Positions 1 through 5,437 of a DNA stretch of 5,437 nt are shown here, in pieces. This DNA comes from Anaerolineae bacterium. GTDB lineage: Bacteria > Chloroflexota > Anaerolineae > JAAYZQ01. Positions within the stretch are counted from its first letter, which is position 1. Each line of letters opens with the position of its first letter. The position numbers and the translations under genes are program-made. The notes under the pieces were generated by a model. That model did not search any database. It saw nothing but the letters and a program-made list of their open reading frames with translations, and was not told the origin of the DNA. The stretch is from assembly GCA_016929795.1 (NCBI GenBank), contig JAFGIA010000055.1, positions 1-5,437 of the forward strand, read 5' to 3'.

Positions 1-145
1 GCCGGGCGGCGCCGTGGCCGGATCTGTTGCTCTTCCACCTGTCCTCGTCTCATCGCCTTCCAGACGCTCTCATTCTAGCACAAGTTCCTTGCCCGCGCTT
101 ACTGCCCCATTGTACCAGAGGCGCGAAGAAACGGCAAACGGCTTC

Positions 146-174
146 TTGGACAGAGGGCAATTCTATGTTACAAT
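146..174 (+). promoter_or_regulatory. Predicted sigma70-type promoter with extended -10, upstream of usp1
   Basis: The -10 hexamer TACAAT (169-174) matches the TATAAT consensus at 5 of 6 positions and is directly preceded by TGT (166-168), an extended -10 (TGn) element. A weak -35, TTGGAC (146-151), lies exactly 17 nt upstream. Initiation about 7 nt downstream would fall near 180-182 and give a leader of roughly 22 nt, just enough for the Shine-Dalgarno site at 190-196. The fit with the start at 203 is the main support. The promoter is predicted from consensus only. Confidence 0.6.
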
Positions 175-189
175 GAGACGGGACACTAC

Positions 190-196
190 AAGGAGG
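190..196 (+). promoter_or_regulatory. Ribosome binding site fixing the usp1 start at 203
   Basis: AAGGAGG is a perfect 7-nt anti-Shine-Dalgarno match, 6 nt before the ATG at 203. It belongs to a longer string, AAGGAGGGAGGG, found in the same place before usp2 (2431-2442). It decides for the internal ATG over the upstream GTG at 14. Confidence 0.85.
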
Positions 197-202
197 GAGG
201 GA

Positions 203-646
203 ATGAGTGGGATCTTGGCGGCGATCCGGGGCGGACCTGCCAGCAAGTCGACGATCGTAAGGGCGATCGAGCTTGCACAGACAACGGGGCTGCCCCTATA
301 CTTCCTGTACGTCGTCAATCTAGACTTTTTGGCGCATACAAGCAGCACGCGCGTACAGACCATCTCACACGAGATGCACCAGATGGGCGAGTTCATTCTG
401 TTATCTGCCCAGGCAGAAGCATCCTCACGAGGCATCGTTGCACACGGTATAGTGCGCCATGGTGACGTGGGCGAGGAGATTGTGAAACTGTCCAACGAGA
501 TCGAAGCCGACTATCTCATCCTCGGCCGGCCTCGCTTACAGCAGGAGGAGAGCCTGTTTACTCGGGATCTGCTGCACCAGCTCATCACACAGACGGAAGA
601 GCAAACGGGTGCACAGATCATCCTGTCCGCGGATGAAACATCATGA
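203..646 (+). CDS. UspA-like protein 1 (non-canonical RGG/GRP type)
   Basis: A 147-residue cytoplasmic protein with the single Rossmann-like alpha/beta fold of the universal stress protein family and the family's usual length. Visible elements are strand 1 ILAAIRGG (4-11), helix 1 (about 14-27), strand 2 LYFLYVV (32-38), the helix around EMHQMGEF (57-64), VRHG (84-87), strand 4 YLILGRP (104-110) and a C-terminal strand QIILS (138-142). The Asp of the usual strand-1 D-G-S motif is replaced by Arg9 (RGG, 9-11). After Gly108 comes RP rather than the G-x2-G-x9-G-S/T nucleotide loop, so ATP binding of the MJ0577 kind looks unlikely. The start at 203 is chosen on the Shine-Dalgarno site and promoter. 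The stop overlaps the permease start (ATGA), so the two are probably co-translated and made in matched amounts. I infer a regulatory partner of permease 1; the exact role is unknown. Confidence 0.85.
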   Translation: MSGILAAIRGGPASKSTIVRAIELAQTTGLPLYFLYVVNLDFLAHTSSTRVQTISHEMHQMGEFILLSAQAEASSRGIVAHGIVRHGDVGEEIVKLSNEIEADYLILGRPRLQQEESLFTRDLLHQLITQTEEQTGAQIILSADETS

Positions 647-2352
647 GAGGATACGTGCGTTGGTGGCTGATGGTCGTCTTGCTGCTCGCGGTGAGCCTTG
701 CACTCTGCTATTATGGCAGGGCTAGCAGTGCGGCCCAGGAGCCGCCTGCCGATCTGCTGATTACCGGCCGCGTGGAAGACACGCAGAACGTCCCCGTGGC
801 TGAGGCCGATGTACAACTACTCGCCGGCGACCAGGTACTCTCAGGGGCAGTTACCCAGGCCGACGGCCGTTACGCGATTCCTGTTCCGGAACCGGTACCC
901 GATGCCCTCGCGCTTCAGATCGACCGCCCTCATTTTGAAGAAACGGTCGTCGTGCTGGGCACCACTGAGGTGCACGCCCTGCGGCTACACGAATCTGTGG
1001 TCTTGGCTGATACCATCCTACTGCGCGCCGTCACCCCTGCCTTCTGGGCTGCAGCTGTGATCTTTGCTGGCATGCTCCTGATCGTCGCCACCGGCAAGGT
1101 GCATACCACCCTCGCGGCCCTTGCCGGCGCGTCGCTCATCTTTGCGATCAGCTACCTCGGTCGTCCGGTGTCTGAAGGTCTGTTCATCTTTGACTTCCAG
1201 CGCGCGATCCAGTACATCGATTGGAACGTGATCTTCTTAATCATGGGCATGATGATCGTCATCGCAGTCGTTGAGCGCACCGGCCTCTTCCAGTGGCTTG
1301 CCTTTGCTGCCTACAGGGCGTCAGGAGGTCGGCTGTGGCTCTTGCTGCCGATCCTCATGCTTGTTACCGGTGTCGCGTCGGCCCTGTTAGATAACGTCAC
1401 AACGATGCTGCTCATGACGCCGATTAGCATCCAGATCGCGCTCGCACTCGGCATCGACCCCCTGGCTCTGTTGATGCCGGAGGTCATGGCCTCGAACGTC
1501 ATCGGTATCAGTACCCTGATTGGCACACCAACCAACATCCTCATCGGCTCGTACGCCAACATCTCGTTCAACGACTTTTTAAAGAACTTGACCCCCGGTG
1601 TACTGCTGGCGATGGTTGGCCTCGTTATCTATAGTGAGATTGTCTATCGCAAGAGCTTGCATGCCCCCGTCGGCGATGGGACGTCGGCCATGCTCCTGGA
1701 CAGATTGGCTGAGCGTGCCAAGATCACCGAGCCCGAGCATCTGCGCAAAGCTGGTTGGATTGGTGCCGCCATGCTACTCCTGTTTGTCTTTGGCGAGCGT
1801 ATTCACCTGTTGCCAGCAGTCACTGCGCTGATGGGTGCCACCGCGCTTATGCTCTGGATCCGGCCCGATATCGAAGAGATGATCGAATCTGTCGACTGGA
1901 CAACACTCGTGTTCTTTATGAGCTTGTTCATCGTCGTCGGTGCTATCCAGGAGGTTGGTCTCATCAGTCTGATCGCCACTGCCATTGGGAACCTCATCGG
2001 CGACAACCTCGTTGTCGCTATCCTCGTTATCACCTGGTTCAGTGCTATCTTGTCGACCGTGATTGCCAACATCCCATTCACTGCCGCGATGCTGCCCGTC
2101 GTCGGCTATCTGTCGACCACGGTGTCGGGCGCCAACGGCAAGGTGCTCTTCTACTGTCTCTCGGTGGGCTCTGCGATGGGCGGCAACGGATCTCTAATCG
2201 GTGCCTCGGCCAACATGGTCACGGCGGGCATCGCCGAGCGTGCCGGGCATCCCATCACCTATGTCTATTTCTTCAAGAAAGGGTTCCCGGCACTGTTGCT
2301 GACAGTATCCCTGGCGCTGATCTGGCTGCTGATCCGCTTCCTGGTGTTGTAA
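643..2352 (+). CDS. ArsB/NhaD-superfamily (P-permease-like) transporter 1 with N-terminal carboxypeptidase-regulatory-like domain
   Basis: A 569-residue inner-membrane secondary transporter; the substrate is not deducible. Residues 8-22 form a hydrophobic signal or anchor segment. Residues 37-115 fit a carboxypeptidase-regulatory-like beta-sandwich (ITGRVEDTQNVPVAEADVQL, later DGRYAIPV), presumably outside the membrane. From about 132 to 567 is a polytopic core with the internally duplicated layout of the ArsB/NhaD superfamily: DNVTT (250-254) and GTPTN (294-298) in the first half, ANIPF (475-479) and GASAN (520-524) in the second. The stretches around LIGTPTNILIGS, GNGSLIGASAN and TAGIAERAG closely resemble the human OCA2 P-protein branch. 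The second-half DN pair has become AN (Ala475), whereas permease 2 keeps Asp. The ATG overlaps the usp1 stop and has no strong ribosome site of its own, suggesting translational coupling. Cys22 does not sit in a valid lipobox. An arsenite or citrate role would be a guess. Confidence 0.9.
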   Translation: MRGYVRWWLMVVLLLAVSLALCYYGRASSAAQEPPADLLITGRVEDTQNVPVAEADVQLLAGDQVLSGAVTQADGRYAIPVPEPVPDALALQIDRPHFEETVVVLGTTEVHALRLHESVVLADTILLRAVTPAFWAAAVIFAGMLLIVATGKVHTTLAALAGASLIFAISYLGRPVSEGLFIFDFQRAIQYIDWNVIFLIMGMMIVIAVVERTGLFQWLAFAAYRASGGRLWLLLPILMLVTGVASALLDNVTTMLLMTPISIQIALALGIDPLALLMPEVMASNVIGISTLIGTPTNILIGSYANISFNDFLKNLTPGVLLAMVGLVIYSEIVYRKSLHAPVGDGTSAMLLDRLAERAKITEPEHLRKAGWIGAAMLLLFVFGERIHLLPAVTALMGATALMLWIRPDIEEMIESVDWTTLVFFMSLFIVVGAIQEVGLISLIATAIGNLIGDNLVVAILVITWFSAILSTVIANIPFTAAMLPVVGYLSTTVSGANGKVLFYCLSVGSAMGGNGSLIGASANMVTAGIAERAGHPITYVYFFKKGFPALLLTVSLALIWLLIRFLVL

Positions 2353-2396
2353 AGTCGCACCGTGTGGTAGCTGCCCGGGTAAACGACTGAATTATC

Positions 2397-2408
2397 AAGA
2401 TCGATCTT
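2397..2408. promoter_or_regulatory. Perfect 12-bp palindrome, possible operator
   Basis: AAGATCGATCTT is a perfect inverted repeat without spacer, 34 nt upstream of the usp2 ATG in the only sizeable gap of the block. Such symmetry can bind a dimeric regulator, but a 12-bp palindrome can also occur by chance in a window of this size. I saw no second copy before usp1 or usp3, which weakens an operator reading. Confidence 0.25.
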
Positions 2409-2430
2409 TGAGGAGTCTGGGAAGGAAGCA

Positions 2431-2437
2431 AAGGAGG
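2431..2437 (+). promoter_or_regulatory. Ribosome binding site of usp2
   Basis: AAGGAGG lies 5 nt before the ATG at 2443. It is part of AAGGAGGGAGGG, the same 12-base string that precedes usp1 (190-201). The shared leader supports the start and suggests the duplication unit began upstream of the usp coding region. Confidence 0.85.
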
Positions 2438-2442
2438 GAGGG

Positions 2443-2916
2443 ATGGTTGCTGACGTGCCACGCCGGGTTGTGTGCGCCGTGCGCGGGGGACCGGAGAGCC
2501 GAGACACGGTGACACGTGCAATCGATCTCGCTTTGCAGCACGATGCGCATCTGATCTTCTTTCGTGTCATGGATGCCGAGTTCCTGGTGCACGCCACGGT
2601 CGCGCCGCTAAGCGTCGTCTATCGTGAGCTGACCGAAATGGCGCATTTCACGATGTCCATCCTTTGCGATCGGGCTCAGCGCCGCGGGGTGGCCCACGCC
2701 GACTCGGTCGTCCGTGAGGGGAACGTTCTCCGCCAAATTCGCCAGCTCGCTGCCCAGGAGGAGGTTGATATTCTGGTCATGGGGCGGCCCGTCCGCAGTC
2801 CCGGCAGCAACGTGTTCAAGCCGGCCGAGTTCGACGCGTTTGTCTCCGAGTTGGAAGGGCTGCGCGCGGGTCTGCAGGTCGAGGTAGTGACCCCGGCGAC
2901 GGATGCGGAGAATTAA
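2443..2916 (+). CDS. UspA-like protein 2 (non-canonical RGG/GRP type)
   Basis: A 157-residue soluble UspA-fold protein paralogous to the proteins at 203-646 and 5027-5437. Landmarks are strand 1 RVVCAVRGG (8-16), helix 1 SRDTVTRAIDLA (19-30), strand 2 LIFFRVMD (37-44) followed by EFLVH (46-50), a helix with ELTEMAHF (62-69), VVREG (89-93) and strand 4 ILVMGRP (110-116). Arg14 stands where canonical Usp proteins have the adenine-contacting Asp. After GRP comes VRSPGSNVF, with one GS pair (121-122) but not the full G-x2-G-x9-G-S/T spacing, so nucleotide binding is doubtful. The C-terminal tail is about 10 residues longer and acidic. It sits 39 nt before permease 2, repeating the usp-then-permease order. 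I infer a partner or regulator of permease 2; direct evidence is absent. Confidence 0.85.
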   Translation: MVADVPRRVVCAVRGGPESRDTVTRAIDLALQHDAHLIFFRVMDAEFLVHATVAPLSVVYRELTEMAHFTMSILCDRAQRRGVAHADSVVREGNVLRQIRQLAAQEEVDILVMGRPVRSPGSNVFKPAEFDAFVSELEGLRAGLQVEVVTPATDAEN

Positions 2917-2923
2917 CTTCCTG

Positions 2924-2942
2924 GTCCGGGCCTGGCCCGGGC
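2924..2942 (+). promoter_or_regulatory. GC-rich hairpin in the usp2-permease 2 spacer
   Basis: GTCCGGGC (2924-2931) pairs with GCCCGGGC (2935-2942) around a CTG loop, giving an 8-bp stem with one G-T wobble. It fills much of the 39-nt spacer and ends 13 nt before the annotated permease 2 ATG. No T-run follows, so it is not a standard intrinsic terminator. It could limit translation of permease 2, stabilise a processed mRNA end, or be incidental GC-rich sequence. Confidence 0.4.
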
Positions 2943-2955
2943 GCAACGGTGTGTC

Positions 2956-5013
2956 ATGAACGATAATGTCCAGCAGGATGGTGCGTGCGCCCCACAGCAG
3001 AAAAAGCGATGGAGAGTCAAGCCTCGCACGCTACGTGTCGCGGCAGCCACCGGTGTTGTTGCACTTTTCACCCGGGCCATCTGGCTCATACTAGGCACAC
3101 ATGCAGCAGCCACGTCTCTTCTCACCGGCGCCAGCAGTTTGCGCTGGGTGCAAGAGACGGCGGCCTTTTCCGGCGCTGTGACAATGAGGTTGGTGCACTA
3201 TGTCGCAGGGATTTGGAGGCCGGATCTGCGCGCGGTGAAAGCAATTCGTTGGATCGAGTTCCGAGCTTGCTCGGTTCGCAACAGGGAAAACGTATGGCGA
3301 CAGTGCAGGGCCTGGGTCGCGCCGACCCTCGTCCTCCTTCTGATCGGCCTTGCACAGGCCCAACGATTGCCATCCGTGTGGGCCGGAGAACCGGCTGGTG
3401 TCGGGGGGCCGAGCATCTCGGGCCGAATAGTCGACCCACTGGGAGAGCCGGTGCACGATGTTGACGTTGCGGCATTCGTCGACGAGCTCGATGCTGCCGT
3501 CGCCAAGACAACGAGTCAGCAAGATGGCACTTTCTTGCTCGAATTGCCTTCCAGGCCGTTCGAAACCATTACCGTCGCGATCCATCGTCCGCATTTTGAA
3601 TCGGTCGACGTAGATCTGGCGCCAGAGTACGTGGTAGAGCTGTCGGATCCAGCCGTGCAGCCGGCCTCGGTCCGCCTGCCGGACGTCATGCTAGAACGGC
3701 GTGTCACTGCCGGCTTCTGGGTTGCTACCCTCTCCTTCGCCCTGGTCTTGGGGTTGATCGCCCTCGAGAGGCTGCACAAAACGACGGCGGCGCTCTTGGG
3801 CGTATCCATTGTGCTCGGCGTGAGCTTTGTCGGCGGGGCGATCAACCCCAACCTGTTCATCTTTGACTTTGAGCGGGCACTTGGCTATGTTGATTTCGAC
3901 GTCGTCTTTTTGGTGATGGGCATGATGATCGTCATCGCGGTTATCGAAGAGACCGGGATTTTTCAATGGATGGCCTACCAGGCTTACCGAATGTCGGGTG
4001 GTAAGATGTGGCTGCTGGTCACGATCCTGATCACCATCACGGCAGTTGCTTCCGCGCTGCTCGACAATGTGACGACGATGCTGCTCATGGCACCCATCAC
4101 GGTCCAGGTCGCCCTGACCGTTGGCATCAACCCTCTGTCACTGCTCATCCCCGAGATACTCGCCTCCAACATTGGGGGAATCAGCACCCTCATTGGCACG
4201 CCGACCAACATCTTGATCGGCTCGTACGCCGGCCTCGGGTTCAACGACTTTTTGATCAACCTGACCCCTGGTGTGGTACTGGCACTCATTGTGCTCATCA
4301 TCTACGTCGTGCTCGCCTACCGCCGCTCCTTTGCTGCGGCGGGTGGCAATTTGTCGGACGCGATGCGCGACCGGCTGCGAGAGAGTGCGCGCATTACGCA
4401 ACCGAGAAAACTGGCCAAGGCGGCCATCGTCTTTGGCATCATGCTCGTCTTTTTTGTCATCGGCGATGCCATCCACCTGGTGCCCGCCGTAACGGCCATC
4501 ATTGGCGCCGTTGCGATGCTGCTTTGGGTGTCGCCCGACATTGAAGAGATGCTCCAGGTCGTTGATTGGACGACGCTCATGTTTTTCATCGCGCTGTTCA
4601 TGATTGTCGGTGCACTGCAAGAGGTTGGCCTCATCAGCTTTATCGCAACCGCTATCGGTGACTTGGTGGGAGACAACCTGACGGCAACCATCCTTGTCCT
4701 GGTCTGGTCTGCAGCGATCCTGTCGGGCGTGATCGACAATATTCCATTTGCTGCAACGATGCTGCCTGTTGTCGGCTACCTGACACGCACGGTGCCCGGT
4801 GCTGGGAGTGGTGTCCTCTGGTACGCCCTGTCTGTGGGAGCAGCAATGGGAGGCAATAGCACGCTGATTGGAGCGTCGCCCAACCTGGTGACAGCCGGCA
4901 TCGCCGAGCGTGCCGGCTATCGCATCACCTATCTCACCTTCTTGAAGGTTGGTTTCCCGGCGATGATTGTCACCGTCCTCGTCGGAACGATCTGGCTATT
5001 TCTGCGCTTTTAG
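2956..5013 (+). CDS. ArsB/NhaD-superfamily (P-permease-like) transporter 2 with carboxypeptidase-regulatory-like domain and long N-terminal extension
   Basis: A 685-residue paralogue of permease 1, with cores about 63% identical by hand count. From residue 122 on, the architecture matches: hydrophobic segment LVLLLIGLAQA (125-135), beta-sandwich domain (about 153-245; SISGRIVD, later DGTFLLEL), then the polytopic core (about 252-684). Core motifs are DNVTT (370-374), GTPTN (414-418), DNIPF (594-598) and GASPN (639-643). Here the second-half Asp594 is kept, as in OCA2-type proteins. The roughly 120 extra N-terminal residues have a basic start (KKRWRVKPR), a weakly hydrophobic stretch (28-56) and unusual codons: five AGA/AGG in the first 118 codons against three in the remaining 567. 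The ATG at 2956 has no Shine-Dalgarno site, so the true start may be internal, for example ATG 3184 or GTG 3235. The latter would make the 125-135 segment an ordinary signal sequence. Gene identity is secure; substrate and start are not. Confidence 0.88.
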   Translation: MNDNVQQDGACAPQQKKRWRVKPRTLRVAAATGVVALFTRAIWLILGTHAAATSLLTGASSLRWVQETAAFSGAVTMRLVHYVAGIWRPDLRAVKAIRWIEFRACSVRNRENVWRQCRAWVAPTLVLLLIGLAQAQRLPSVWAGEPAGVGGPSISGRIVDPLGEPVHDVDVAAFVDELDAAVAKTTSQQDGTFLLELPSRPFETITVAIHRPHFESVDVDLAPEYVVELSDPAVQPASVRLPDVMLERRVTAGFWVATLSFALVLGLIALERLHKTTAALLGVSIVLGVSFVGGAINPNLFIFDFERALGYVDFDVVFLVMGMMIVIAVIEETGIFQWMAYQAYRMSGGKMWLLVTILITITAVASALLDNVTTMLLMAPITVQVALTVGINPLSLLIPEILASNIGGISTLIGTPTNILIGSYAGLGFNDFLINLTPGVVLALIVLIIYVVLAYRRSFAAAGGNLSDAMRDRLRESARITQPRKLAKAAIVFGIMLVFFVIGDAIHLVPAVTAIIGAVAMLLWVSPDIEEMLQVVDWTTLMFFIALFMIVGALQEVGLISFIATAIGDLVGDNLTATILVLVWSAAILSGVIDNIPFAATMLPVVGYLTRTVPGAGSGVLWYALSVGAAMGGNSTLIGASPNLVTAGIAERAGYRITYLTFLKVGFPAMIVTVLVGTIWLFLRF

Positions 5014-5026
5014 GGAGCTGCATGCG

Positions 5027-5437
5027 ATGAACAAGATACTGTGTGCAACCCGCGGCGGTGAAGCGAGCATTAGAACACAAGAAGCCGTGATCGCCATGGC
5101 GAAAAAGACAGACGCGACCATCGTCTTTCTCTATGTCGTGGACGTCGAGTTTCTACGCTTGACCGCACGGGGCGTGCGTCCTGAGGTGGTCATGTTGGAA
5201 ATGGAACGTTTGGGCGAGTTCCTCCTCGCCATGGCAGTCGAGCGGGCGCAGGTGCAAGGGGTGCAGGCAGAGATGGTCGTGCGCCGCGGTACCCTGTTGG
5301 ATGCCCTGATCTCCGTAGCGCGAGAAGAAAGCATCGATACCATCGCCCTGGGACGGCCTGCAGGAACGGATAGTTCCTTCTCTTTGGCAGACATCGAGGC
5401 GCTGGCAGCCCGGATCGAAGCCGACACGGGCATTGCA
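5027..5437 (+). CDS. UspA-like protein 3, 3' end cut by window edge
   Basis: An open frame of 137 codons runs off the right edge; from its paralogues (147 and 157 residues) about 10-20 residues are missing. It starts with ATG 13 nt after the permease 2 stop, with GGGAG (5013-5017) as a modest ribosome site 9 nt upstream. An ATG at 5022 is excluded because it hits a stop after two codons. The protein reads as a Usp fold: strand 1 KILCATRGG (3-11), helix 1 (about 14-26), strand 2 IVFLYVVDVEFL (32-43), the LEMERLGEF helix (57-65), VVRRG (84-88) and strand 4 TIALGRP (105-111). It shares the Arg-for-Asp change (RGG, 9-11) and the GRP signature, with GTDSSFS in place of the usual nucleotide loop. 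Its place at the head of what may be a third module predicts another permease downstream. It could instead be a last, unpaired Usp. Confidence 0.85.
   Translation, partial: MNKILCATRGGEASIRTQEAVIAMAKKTDATIVFLYVVDVEFLRLTARGVRPEVVMLEMERLGEFLLAMAVERAQVQGVQAEMVVRRGTLLDALISVAREESIDTIALGRPAGTDSSFSLADIEALAARIEADTGIA

Larger units (their letters stand above)
1..202. other. Upstream region with no supported gene; leads into the usp1 promoter
   Basis: No coding region is supported here. The reading frame of usp1 stays open back to a GTG at 14, but the 63 extra residues are rich in serine, arginine and proline and resemble nothing in the Usp family. They would also have to be read through a good promoter and past a perfect ribosome binding site. 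I see no tRNA-like fold, no direct repeat and no terminator with a T-run. The first 20 bases are very GC-rich and may be the edge of an upstream gene that cannot be identified. Confidence 0.55.
2353..2442. other. 90-nt intergenic leader between permease 1 and usp2
   Basis: This is the largest gap between genes in the block. It contains a 12-bp perfect palindrome (2397-2408) and ends in the AAGGAGGGAGGG ribosome-site string. I found no convincing -10/-35 pair and no GC stem followed by a T-run, so neither a second promoter nor a terminator is supported. Read-through from permease 1 is the simplest assumption. Confidence 0.5.
203..5013 (+). repeat. Tandemly duplicated usp-permease module (203-2352 and 2443-5013)
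   Basis: Two adjacent units have the same gene order and strand: a short Usp protein, then a permease with a beta-domain. The permease cores align with one single-residue gap (offset 120 residues in the first half, 119 in the second), and the Usp pair shares RGG, GRP and the surrounding helices. At DNA level the copies are well diverged, with short exact matches such as ATGGGCATGATGATCGTC at 1243 and 3916, inside codons for strongly conserved residues. The duplication is therefore old. A third usp at 5027 hints at a further unit outside the window. Confidence 0.75.

Noticed and set aside
14..202. 63-codon N-terminal extension of usp1 from a GTG at 14
   Set aside because: Its composition is unlike any Usp N terminus, no ribosome site precedes 14, and a good promoter plus a perfect Shine-Dalgarno site sit directly before the ATG at 203. 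The resulting 147-residue product has the normal family length.
703..708. Lipoprotein cleavage site at Cys22 of permease 1
   Set aside because: The residues before the Cys are L-A-L; a lipobox needs Gly, Ala or Ser at -1. A plain signal or anchor segment fits better.
1243..1265. Recent gene conversion or a recombination repeat between the permeases (23-base match with 3916-3938)
   Set aside because: The match codes for a strongly conserved MGMMIVIA stretch and is flanked by diverged DNA, so selection on the protein explains it without recent exchange.
643..2352. Reading permease 1 as an arsenite efflux pump (ArsB)
   Set aside because: It belongs to the same superfamily, but its motifs resemble the P-protein branch and no ArsR, ArsC, ArsA or ArsM gene is in the window. 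Superfamily membership alone does not give a substrate.
1755..2390. Long alternative-frame ORF (211 codons, plus strand) inside permease 1
   Set aside because: It lies almost wholly inside a well-supported permease frame. Its product is rich in Arg, His and Cys, typical of a shadow of a GC-rich membrane gene. Similar minus-strand frames at 3091-3594 and 4138-4620 are rejected for the same reason.
2347..2400. A separate sigma70 promoter for usp2
   Set aside because: TTGTAA at 2347-2352 is a fair -35, but nothing resembling TATAAT lies 16-18 nt downstream, and the AT-rich ATTATCAAGAT stretch has no matching -35.
2924..2942. Intrinsic terminator after usp2
   Set aside because: The stem is real, but it is followed by GCAACGGTGTG with no T-run.

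Overview
This 5.4-kb window is a single plus-strand block of five genes built from two alternating families. Small UspA-like proteins alternate with large membrane permeases of the ArsB/NhaD (ion transporter) superfamily. The order is usp1 (203-646), permease 1 (643-2352), usp2 (2443-2916), permease 2 (2956-5013), usp3 (5027 to beyond the right edge). It reads as a tandemly repeated usp-permease module, with a third copy beginning as the window ends.

Layout. Positions 1-202 hold no gene I can support. They end in a good extended -10 promoter (146-174) and a perfect Shine-Dalgarno site (190-196) that place the first start at 203. usp1 and permease 1 overlap by ATGA, so they are probably translationally coupled. 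A 90-nt gap (2353-2442) carries a perfect 12-bp palindrome and the same AAGGAGGGAGGG leader seen before usp1. A 39-nt gap (2917-2955) carries a GC-rich hairpin, and permease 2 has no visible Shine-Dalgarno site. Only 13 nt separate permease 2 from usp3. No intrinsic terminator was seen, so one transcript through all five genes is plausible.

How the genes may work together. Each permease has an N-terminal hydrophobic segment, a carboxypeptidase-regulatory-like beta-sandwich domain, and a P-permease core. The core has the motifs DNVTT, GTPTN, (D/A)NIPF and GAS(A/P)N and resembles the human OCA2 'P protein' branch. By hand count the two cores are about 63% identical (249 of 396 compared positions). 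The three Usp proteins share unusual signatures: RGG in place of the N-terminal D-G-S, and GRP in place of the C-terminal nucleotide-binding G-rich loop. They therefore look like a non-canonical, probably non-ATP-binding Usp subfamily dedicated to these permeases. The transported substrate cannot be read from the sequence, and no arsenic-resistance partner gene is present.

Organism. The moderately high GC, strong Shine-Dalgarno sites and permeases carrying an extracytoplasmic beta-domain indicate a bacterium. Chloroflexota (Anaerolineae/Caldilineae-like) is my best guess, held with low confidence because no phylogenetic marker is present.
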